A DNA stretch of 25,266 nucleotides. Origin: Coriobacteriaceae bacterium. GTDB lineage: Bacteria; Actinomycetota; Coriobacteriia; Coriobacteriales; UMGS124. Made by a program: the position numbers and the translations under genes. The stretch's first letter is position 1. Each line of letters starts with the position of its first letter. Below the pieces are notes generated by a model, which was given only the letters and a program-made list of their open reading frames with translations, was not told the origin of the DNA and made no database searches. The DNA lies in assembly GCA_019420325.1 (NCBI GenBank), contig JAHZHK010000018.1, positions 1 through 25,266 of the forward strand. Reading direction: 5' to 3'. This document shows positions 15,603 to 22,378 of the stretch, piece after piece.

Positions 15603-17162
15603 ATGCAGCAGGAGGTAGGCACTGCGCCGAATGGCAGGCAACGGGCGTCGTGGTCTTCATTCATGCGCCGATTCGCGCCCCTCTTCTCTTGCAGTTTCCT
15701 CGGCCTCGCCGCCGGTCGCGTATGGCTGCAGTGCTGCGTGTACGACCTCTATGCAGCCACCGACTCAGGGATGGCCACCGTGGTCGTCAACCTGGTGCGT
15801 GGCGCCGTGACTCTTGCCCTTATGGCCTTCTTCGCACGTCACGCATTTTCGCCGCAAACGCAGAGCCACCTAAGCATGGCAAGCTGCATCGTTATGACGT
15901 GCGCCAGCGTGTTGCTCCTTGTGTCCAGCGAAACGGTCGCGCCCCTGCTAGGGTGGGTCGCCTGCCTGTTCTCGGCCCTCGGCGTAGTTTGGGGCGGCGG
16001 CATGTGGATTGCCTTCTACGAACGACTCGACCCCGACGAATCGCTGCTGTACGCCTTCGCGGCGCTGGGACTGAGTTGCATCGCAGGCCTTGCGCTTGGT
16101 TTCTTCCCCAAACCGCTCACCATGCTCGTTGGGGCATTCATGCCCGCTTTGTCGCTCGTGTCCTTCCGGTCTTCGATGCAGGGTGTCGACGAACGGGCCT
16201 GCATGACCAAACAGCAACAACCGGGCAGCAACGAGGCCGCGTCCCTCCCCTATGACCGCGAGCCGCGCCTCACCTTTGTGCGCCTCCTTACGGGCGTCGG
16301 GCTGTTCAGCCTTGCCCTGGGATTCGCGCGTGGCTTCCCCTACGGGCAGGCAATCGAGCTACCTGGCTCGATGCGGGCCCTGCACCAGCTTCTCACCAGC
16401 CTTTTGTGCGCTGGTGTGATTTGGTGGACCCTGGTTAAAAGAAGGCGACTGCGTCTTTCGGCCCTATGGAACATACCGCTCGTGCTCCTTGTCACGGGCG
16501 TACTTCTACTTGCTTGCCTTACTATGGAACTTATGCAGATAGGCTCTGCGCTGGTCACCGTTGCGAACACGTTCACGCTCGCCATACTGTGGTACGCCAG
16601 CTACGACGTAGCCCGGAACATGAGCACACCCAGCTATCTTGTATTGGGAGCCGTGTGGGTTACTCATCAAGTGCCTCGCGAAGTAGGCCGTCTCATTGCC
16701 ATGGGCGTGGGACCCTACGACTCGTCGCCCATGCTGCTGGCCATGTGCATGGTGGTGCTGCTTGCCGGCAGCATGTTCCTGCTCATTAACAACTCAATCC
16801 CCCTCACGCGCCCGCTTTTTGCCAATCTCGGGCACGTCGCCCGTGACAAGGGTTGCAAGCGAGAAGCAGACGAGAATCAGACAGTCGCCAATGGCATGCA
16901 GCCAAACGATGCCGAAGTCTCCCCCGCACTGGCAGACGATATTGAGACGCGCCTCTTGTTCATGGGAAGGCACTATGACCTCACGCGTCGTGAGCAGGAC
17001 ATCGCCCGGCTGCTCATCCAGGACCTCAGCAAAGCGCAAATCGGCGAAGCCCTGTGCTTGTCCGAAAGCACCGTGCGCACCCATGCGCGCAACCTCTATG
17101 CCAAGCTTGACGTGCACAGCCGCGAGCAACTCAAAGAGCTTGTGGAGGCGTTTCACAGTTAG
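15603..17162 (+). CDS. 12-helix membrane LuxR-family transcriptional regulator
   Basis: A 519-residue one-component regulator. Twelve hydrophobic helices (roughly residues 20-410), in two sets of six separated by a polar loop, form an MFS-like sensor. A linker of about 60 residues leads to a C-terminal LuxR/FixJ helix-turn-helix (LTRREQDIARLLIQDLSKAQ to the end), with the typical SESTVRTHARNLYAKLDVHS recognition helix. There is no receiver domain. ATG 15603 follows GAGGGGG; a longer open frame upstream starts inside the flavocytochrome gene and is not supported. Such proteins are very numerous in Eggerthellaceae and commonly sit beside a reductase gene they are thought to control, so the flavocytochrome is the likely target. 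It ends convergently with the HPt gene. Confidence 0.93.
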   Translation: MQQEVGTAPNGRQRASWSSFMRRFAPLFSCSFLGLAAGRVWLQCCVYDLYAATDSGMATVVVNLVRGAVTLALMAFFARHAFSPQTQSHLSMASCIVMTCASVLLLVSSETVAPLLGWVACLFSALGVVWGGGMWIAFYERLDPDESLLYAFAALGLSCIAGLALGFFPKPLTMLVGAFMPALSLVSFRSSMQGVDERACMTKQQQPGSNEAASLPYDREPRLTFVRLLTGVGLFSLALGFARGFPYGQAIELPGSMRALHQLLTSLLCAGVIWWTLVKRRRLRLSALWNIPLVLLVTGVLLLACLTMELMQIGSALVTVANTFTLAILWYASYDVARNMSTPSYLVLGAVWVTHQVPREVGRLIAMGVGPYDSSPMLLAMCMVVLLAGSMFLLINNSIPLTRPLFANLGHVARDKGCKREADENQTVANGMQPNDAEVSPALADDIETRLLFMGRHYDLTRREQDIARLLIQDLSKAQIGEALCLSESTVRTHARNLYAKLDVHSREQLKELVEAFHS

Positions 17163-17169
17163 AAGGAGC

Positions 17170-17262
17170 AATTAACACGCATTTCGTAAATTCGAAAAAT
17201 GTGCCAACTGGGGTTTTGATGAAATAACATACATTTCAACAGTTGAAATGTATGTTATTTCT
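17170..17262. repeat. Intergenic repeat, copy 2, with perfect 39-base palindrome
   Basis: Second copy of the repeat at 13268-13358, same spacing throughout. It ends in a perfect palindrome at 17222-17260: 19-base arms (AAATAACATACATTTCAAC and its complement) around a single central A. It lies between convergent genes, starting 8 bases after the LuxR stop, and could also act as a weak bidirectional terminator. Confidence 0.88.
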
Positions 17263-17308
17263 CATGGGGACGACAATGGCGCCCTGCGGATTGCCGGCGG
17301 CGGCTCGC

Positions 17309-17659
17309 CTACTCCCCCAGGGCTTCGACCGTCTCGTTGTAGGCCTTGCGCAGCGCCGTCATGAGTGGCTCGACGTCGACACCTTCGAGAGCGCAGGGAC
17401 GCAAGGCCTCGGTGAGCTCGTCAGCCGGAGCCACCAGGTTGGAAAGCCCCAGGTTGAGCGCCACACCCTTGAGCGTGTGGGCGGCTCGGAACGCCGCCTT
17501 GGCATCGTGGGCCGCAAGGGCATCTTCCAGCTGGGAGAAGCTGTCGTCTTGCACGAATTTGCCCGCAAAGCGCTCCACGAGGGCCGGCGAGCCCAATCGG
17601 CTTGCAACGTCATCGAAATCGGCACCGATACGCTCGTATATCGCGCGAATGTCACTCAT
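17309..17659 (-). CDS. HPt phosphotransfer domain protein
   Basis: A 116-residue single-domain histidine phosphotransfer protein. The phospho-accepting histidine is H61 in AAHTLKGVALNLGL, the standard HPt motif. It would relay phosphate from the receiver domain of the neighbouring hybrid kinase to a final response regulator. ATG 17659 overlaps the kinase stop by 8 bases (ATGAGTGA), with GAGG upstream, so the two are translationally coupled; an upstream in-frame start at 17719 would lie deep in the kinase gene and is unlikely. No DNA-binding response regulator is encoded nearby, so the output of the relay lies outside the window. Confidence 0.93.
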   Translation of the reverse strand: MSDIRAIYERIGADFDDVASRLGSPALVERFAGKFVQDDSFSQLEDALAAHDAKAAFRAAHTLKGVALNLGLSNLVAPADELTEALRPCALEGVDVEPLMTALRKAYNETVEALGE

Positions 17660-19946
17660 GAGATGCCTCGCATTCCTCTTCTGAACTGTCGTCTTGGCAG
17701 TCTTTGTCCACCTGTACAAAGGCTTGCCTGCATTGGTCGCAGACAGTATGCGCCCGCTGCAGGGCGCTCACAAGCGTTGCCGATTCAAGCGGCTTGGAAA
17801 GATGCTCGGTAAATCCCGCCTGAAGGCTGCGCCTCACATCATCGGCAAAAGCGTTGGCGGTCATGGCAAAAATGGGCACGTAGGCCGCATCGGGACGCTG
17901 AAGGCTGCGGATACGGCGGACGGCTTCAAAGCCGTCCATCACAGGCATCATGATGTCGAGCAACACGGCGTCAAACTCCCATGGAGCCGAAGACTCGAAC
18001 GCGGCCAGCGCTTGAGCGCCGTCCGAGACGCACACGGGATGCGCGCCCGCTGCGCTAATCATGAACTCGACTATCTCGCGGTTGAGGTCGTTGTCCTCAG
18101 CCACCAGCACCCGCATCCCCTCAACCGTAGCGCGCCCCGCCGGCTCAGGACTGTCCTCTTGGGTATTCAGCGCAATTTGATCGGTTGTCTCAAAGGGCAA
18201 GACCAGCACAAATGTGGTTCCTTCACCCTCTTTGCTCGTAAAGCTGATGGAGCCGCCCATGTGCTCGGCAAGACCTTTGGCAATCGACAATCCCAGGCCG
18301 TTGCTCCCCTGCACGGACGTTGCGCGCCCCTCGCAGGCAAACGGCTCAAACACATGGCTCTGGAACTCCTCGCTCATGCCAATGCCCGTATCGGCACACG
18401 TGTACTGCAGCGTCACCATCCCGTCGGAGTAGGACATTTCTTTGCACCCAAGTGTGACCGTGCCGCCAGGACGGTTGTATTTGACAGCATTGGACAAAAG
18501 GTTCAGAAGCAAACGTTTCAGGTGCGTCGGGCTTGCCAAAACATTGGGATGCTGGATGAAATCCTCCTCGAGAAGGACCTTCACGCCACGGCCGGCTGCA
18601 TGCGACTCCACAATCTGCACGAGCTCGGCATTCATCGCACTCACGTTAATCGGAGCCTTCACAAGCGTGACCTCGCCGCTCTCAAGTTTGCTCGTGTCAA
18701 GAACCTCGTTGACGAGGCTGAGCAGCAAAGTCGAAGCATCCCAAATCTTGCGACGGCATTGTGCCTGGCGCTCCATATCGTCCGGACATGAGTCGGCTAT
18801 CTCCACCATGCCACGGATGCCGTTGATGGGGGTGCGAATGTCATGGCTCATACGCTGGAGAAACACGGTTTTTGCGTTGTTGGCCGCCTGCGCGGCGTGG
18901 GCCGACAACGCCAAATGCTCGTTGTATTCCTTCTCGCGCTTCAGACTCTGCTCATAATGAAGCCGGTCGTCGTTGCGTTTTCTGAGCACGATGAAAGCAA
19001 AGACGACAATGTAGACGGCGCAAACAGCAAGAGCAAACTGCACCGCTTGGCTCATAAGCGACGATACGGGAACGTACACATAGATAAAGTAGCTGCGCAC
19101 CTGATCCACTGTGCCGGCATACCAATGCGCGTTATGCCACACAAACGACAGCTCATCCCCGCGTGGATTCATCGTTTTAAGTTGCTGAATCGGCGTGTCG
19201 CGAAGCTCGGTGTCTCCCTGAGCGGCCTCCTGGACAAGCTCAGGGTTGTTCGCAGCCACAAGACGCCCCTCACACTCGATAACAATGGTGCCGGAGCGAG
19301 CAATATCGTAACCGTCGAGAAGGTTCTGCTGAACAAGCGTGTATTTGTCTGCAAAAGCCGCGTCGGTGTGGTAATACGCCACCGCAATACCGGGGGCATC
19401 GCTGCGACAGGCGGCGGCGATGTCAACATAGGAACCGTCGGGCAAATTCGCCCGAACGGCATACACCTCGAAGGGGCGCTCGGCCACATTGAGCAAGACG
19501 TCCTTGCCAATCCACTCCCGCAAAGCGGAAGCGTCCACCTCATCGTTGGAGTATTGGGCTTCGACATTGCCAGAGGCATCAAGAACAATGGCGCCTGTGA
19601 GTCGCAGCTCGTCGACATAGCGTTTCAGCGTCGATGCCGACAAATCCCCCTTGTCAGAGCTCAAATTGCGTGCCAGCTGCCCTGCGTTCTCAAGCGCGCG
19701 CAGGACACTTTGTGCATCACTTGCAGCATTGTAGGAATCGTAAACGAGCGCCCGCTCCTTGATATAGGCAATATTTTGAGTAACCCGCGTTGTCACGTAG
19801 GAAAAAGTCGAATTGAAGCCCACAAGGCCCGCCAGAGCCGTCAAGACAAACCCGACAAGTATCACGACGACCCATAGCCTCTTGTCTGACTTGGCTTTTT
19901 CCACGGGCGACATGGAGGCCGGTTCGAGGACCGCTTCAGCAATCAT
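17652..19946 (-). CDS. Hybrid sensor histidine kinase
   Basis: A 764-residue membrane kinase. A first membrane helix (about 24-45), an extracytoplasmic sensor of about 240 residues resembling a Cache-like fold, and a second helix (about 295-321) lead to a short coil. The HisKA domain has SHDIRTPINGI with phospho-H368. The ATPase domain has the N box NLLSNAVKYN (482-491), the G1 box DTGIGMS and the G2 box NGLGLSIAKGLA. A C-terminal receiver (about 612-732) carries AEDND, phospho-D664 in LLDIMMPVMDG and K718. The Cys-rich, acidic tail (736-764) is unexplained. ATG 19946 overlaps the stop of the binding-protein gene by 11 bases; GGGAG precedes it. The overlap, and the HPt gene downstream, define a three-gene phosphorelay. 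Confidence 0.96.
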   Translation of the reverse strand: MIAEAVLEPASMSPVEKAKSDKRLWVVVILVGFVLTALAGLVGFNSTFSYVTTRVTQNIAYIKERALVYDSYNAASDAQSVLRALENAGQLARNLSSDKGDLSASTLKRYVDELRLTGAIVLDASGNVEAQYSNDEVDASALREWIGKDVLLNVAERPFEVYAVRANLPDGSYVDIAAACRSDAPGIAVAYYHTDAAFADKYTLVQQNLLDGYDIARSGTIVIECEGRLVAANNPELVQEAAQGDTELRDTPIQQLKTMNPRGDELSFVWHNAHWYAGTVDQVRSYFIYVYVPVSSLMSQAVQFALAVCAVYIVVFAFIVLRKRNDDRLHYEQSLKREKEYNEHLALSAHAAQAANNAKTVFLQRMSHDIRTPINGIRGMVEIADSCPDDMERQAQCRRKIWDASTLLLSLVNEVLDTSKLESGEVTLVKAPINVSAMNAELVQIVESHAAGRGVKVLLEEDFIQHPNVLASPTHLKRLLLNLLSNAVKYNRPGGTVTLGCKEMSYSDGMVTLQYTCADTGIGMSEEFQSHVFEPFACEGRATSVQGSNGLGLSIAKGLAEHMGGSISFTSKEGEGTTFVLVLPFETTDQIALNTQEDSPEPAGRATVEGMRVLVAEDNDLNREIVEFMISAAGAHPVCVSDGAQALAAFESSAPWEFDAVLLDIMMPVMDGFEAVRRIRSLQRPDAAYVPIFAMTANAFADDVRRSLQAGFTEHLSKPLESATLVSALQRAHTVCDQCRQAFVQVDKDCQDDSSEEECEASHE

Positions 19947-20769
19947 GGGCGTCCACTCCCAAAAAGCTGGACACATCGCTCAAGTATTCGGAAGCGATAG
20001 AATCGAGCGTGCCATCGAGGTACATTTCGGAGAGTGCATAGTCAAGACGCACATCAATGCCCCGGAAGTCGTTCAAAGCGAAAGCAAACCCCAAATTGAC
20101 CGTCTGCAAAGGCTCGTCGAGGATGCGAAAATCCATCCCATAGTCGGACGCATACTTCTGGATAGCGATGTCATATCCGGCAATCGCATCGACGTACCCC
20201 TTGGCAAGCATCGGGTATAGCAACGAACGGTCTTGCAGACAATACAGCAGGCCAACTTGAGGCAGTGAGCCTGCGTCGACAGAGTTGTCAAGGAAAATCT
20301 TCTCGGATGTAGAGGCGGACTGGACGGCAACCACCCTATCCGCAAGGTCGTTCAAGGTCTGGATATCGCTGTCTGCGACCACGGCAATCACCTGGCGGCC
20401 CTGCATATAAGGCCCCGCCCAGCGATATTTGTCTTCGCGGTCCGTCATTGAGAAACAGCAGGCAATGACATCTATCGAGCCGTTCTCAAGCAGCTCGGAC
20501 TTGTCTTCCCAATTGATGTAGTGAAATTCGGGAACAAACCCCGTGCGTCTACAGGCCTCCGTAAGGATATCGACATCGATACCTGAAGGGTTGCCGTTTT
20601 CATCAAGGTAACTGAAAGGAGGATACACACCAGTCCCCACAACGAGCACGGGGAGGTCGTCTTCATGTTTTGGTTCGGGCGCATTGGAAGAACAACCCGC
20701 GAGAAGACATGCGCCAACAGCAGGCAAGCTTGCGCTTGCACAGGCAACGAACAGCCTCCTTGTTAGCAT
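19936..20769 (-). CDS. Lipoprotein solute-binding protein (SBP_bac_3 family)
   Basis: A 277-residue exported lipoprotein. The signal peptide ends in the lipobox LLAGC with C26 as lipidated residue. The body is a type II periplasmic-binding fold of the polar amino acid family, with VYPPFSYLDENGNPSGIDVD near the start and GSIDVIACCFSMTDRE in the first lobe. No ABC transporter permease or ATPase follows; instead the gene overlaps a hybrid kinase. It probably presents a ligand (perhaps an amino acid or small organic acid) to the kinase sensor. ATG 20769 follows GGGAGG; a longer open frame to 20877 lacks a ribosome site. Ligand unknown. Confidence 0.92.
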   Translation of the reverse strand: MLTRRLFVACASASLPAVGACLLAGCSSNAPEPKHEDDLPVLVVGTGVYPPFSYLDENGNPSGIDVDILTEACRRTGFVPEFHYINWEDKSELLENGSIDVIACCFSMTDREDKYRWAGPYMQGRQVIAVVADSDIQTLNDLADRVVAVQSASTSEKIFLDNSVDAGSLPQVGLLYCLQDRSLLYPMLAKGYVDAIAGYDIAIQKYASDYGMDFRILDEPLQTVNLGFAFALNDFRGIDVRLDYALSEMYLDGTLDSIASEYLSDVSSFLGVDAHDC

Positions 20770-20803
20770 AACCGCCTCCCCCAGCTCCTCCGGCCGGGCA
20801 ATA

Positions 20804-20821
20804 ATACCAAAGACCTGGTAT
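20804..20821. promoter_or_regulatory. Inverted repeat ATACCA-N6-TGGTAT in the divergent promoter region
   Basis: Perfect 6-bp arms in the 170-base gap between the divergent binding-protein and GltD-like genes. On the minus strand it overlaps a TATTAT (-10-like, 20806-20801), and on the plus strand a TATATA (20819-20824). It could be an operator controlling both directions. Confidence 0.4.
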
Positions 20822-20939
20822 ATATGAAGTAGAGAATATGGAGCCGCCGCCCGCCGGGCTGCGCAGGATATGCACATCGAAAAGAGAAGCGTCCCCTATC
20901 ATCTGCGAAAAAGAACGCATGCGGCGAGAAAGGACCGGC

Positions 20940-22160
20940 ATGACCCTGCACATTATCGAGGAGTCGCAGAGGTGCCTGCGCTGCAAGCGCCCGCTTTGCC
21001 AGGAGGCGTGCCCCGTGCACACTCCCATCCCCCAGGTCGTGGACCTTTTCCGCGAGCGCCGCATCGAAGAGGCGGGAGCGCTGCTCTTCGCCAACAACCC
21101 CCTGTCGTTTGCGTGCGCGCTCGTATGCAACCACGGCGAGCAGTGCCAGGGAGCATGCGTGCTGGGGCGCAAGGGCTCCCCTGTGCAGTTCTGGGCCATC
21201 GAGAGCTATGTGTCCGACGCGTACCTCGACCGTATGCGACTCCAGGCCCCGCCGTCTTGCGGCAAGAAGGTCGCCGTCATCGGCAGCGGGCCAGCCGGCA
21301 TTGTGGCGGCGTTCATGCTGGGCAAGGCGGGATGCGACGTCACCGTGTTTGAGCAGCGCTCCGAGGTGGGCGGCGTGATGCGCTACGGCATCCCGGACTT
21401 TCGCCTGCCGCGCTCGGCGGTAAGGCGTTTTCGCACCGCAATCGAGGACCTCGGCGTCAAGATCCGCCCCAACACAGCAATCGGCGAGACACTGCTTATC
21501 GAGGACCTCTTCCGCGATGGGTACGACTCCGTCTTTGTGGGCACGGGCACCTGGCGCGCCAAGACGCTCGGCATCCCCGGCGAGACGCGCGGCAACGTGC
21601 ACTTTGGTCTCGACTACCTTGTGAGCCCGGACTCCTATGAGATCGGCGAGGATGTGGCCGTCATCGGCGTGGGCAACACCGCCATGGACGTGGCACGCAC
21701 GGCGTTTCGCCACGGTGCCAGGCGCGTGACAATGTACGCCCGCTCGAAACACGTCTCGGCAAGTTCCGACGAGGTGGAGTACGCCCAACTCGATGGGGCC
21801 GACATCGTGTACGGCAAGGCCGTGTGCGCCATCAACGAGACCGGCCCCGTCTTCAGGACGGCGCTGTTCGATGCCGATGACAAGGTGATCGGCTACGAGG
21901 AGGAACTCGATCAAGTGGCATGCGACACGGTGATCATCGCCGCCTCGCAAAAGCCGCTGAGCAAGCTTGTGTCCACCACCAAGGGACTCACCTGCGACGA
22001 GCGAGGTCTTCTGTGCGTCGACGAGCTGGGTCAGACGAGCGTGGAGGGCGTGTTTGCGGCAGGCGACGTGGTAACGGGACCCAAAACCGTGGTGCATACG
22101 GTGGAGGCAACGAAGCGCGCCGTGGAGGGAATGCTGGCGTATATGGGAGTTGAGGTGTAG
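20940..22160 (+). CDS. GltD-like NAD(P)-dependent FeS flavoprotein oxidoreductase
   Basis: A 406-residue cytoplasmic protein of the glutamate synthase small-subunit/NfnB/SudA group. An N-terminal double-cluster domain has CLRCKRPLCQEAC (residues 12-24) and CALVCNHGEQCQGAC (59-73). It is followed by an FAD Rossmann motif VIGSGPAG (113-120), an NAD(P) motif VIGVGNTAMDVA (241-252), and the C-terminal FAD contact GVFAAGDVVTGP. No GltB or NfnA/SudB partner is adjacent. A role in electron transfer between NAD(P)H and another carrier or subunit is likely; glutamate synthesis is not shown. ATG 20940 follows AAAGGA; in-frame ATGs upstream to 20838 lack ribosome sites. It is transcribed away from the binding-protein/kinase operon and ends at a terminator. 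Confidence 0.92.
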   Translation: MTLHIIEESQRCLRCKRPLCQEACPVHTPIPQVVDLFRERRIEEAGALLFANNPLSFACALVCNHGEQCQGACVLGRKGSPVQFWAIESYVSDAYLDRMRLQAPPSCGKKVAVIGSGPAGIVAAFMLGKAGCDVTVFEQRSEVGGVMRYGIPDFRLPRSAVRRFRTAIEDLGVKIRPNTAIGETLLIEDLFRDGYDSVFVGTGTWRAKTLGIPGETRGNVHFGLDYLVSPDSYEIGEDVAVIGVGNTAMDVARTAFRHGARRVTMYARSKHVSASSDEVEYAQLDGADIVYGKAVCAINETGPVFRTALFDADDKVIGYEEELDQVACDTVIIAASQKPLSKLVSTTKGLTCDERGLLCVDELGQTSVEGVFAAGDVVTGPKTVVHTVEATKRAVEGMLAYMGVEV

Positions 22161-22167
22161 AGAACCG

Positions 22168-22194
22168 AAGGCACCCCGGTGCCGGGCCTTTTCT
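22168..22194 (+). terminator. Terminator-like hairpin after the GltD-like gene
   Basis: AAGG/CCTT and CCCG/CGGG pair around a GTGC loop with a 3-base bulge, followed by TTTTCT. It begins 8 bases after the stop codon. Confidence 0.45.
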
Positions 22195-22222
22195 GCTAAA
22201 AGCTCGATATCTGCACTACGAA

Positions 22223-22260
22223 AAAGGCTGCCGTGCGAGGTGAATCGCACGGCAGCCTTT
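22223..22260. terminator. Bidirectional rho-independent terminator between convergent genes
   Basis: A perfect 16-bp stem (22223-22238 with 22245-22260) and a 6-base loop; AAAAAGG on one side and CCTTTGTT on the other. It serves the plus-strand flavoprotein gene and, reading the other way with a T5 tail, the surface protein gene. Two further GC-rich hairpins without T-runs (22282-22307 and 22345-22368) lie between it and the surface protein stop. Confidence 0.9.
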
Positions 22261-22378
22261 GTTGGTTCGGACAGGGACGGGGCCCGCGCGCCTCGATGGC
22301 GCGGGGCGAGTTCGCCCTCATGCATCCCGAAGGCTGAACGTTCCGGGGAGTCCGAACGCGGGCTCCCCGAATGGATAC

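Noticed and set aside
13268..17262. Composite transposon bounded by the 92-base repeats
   Set aside because: No transposase or integrase is encoded between or beside the copies, and no target duplication was recognised; kept only as a repeat.
20763..22325. Minus-strand open frame of 520 codons opposite the GltD-like gene
   Set aside because: Antisense shadow; no domain, and it would overlap the binding-protein promoter region.
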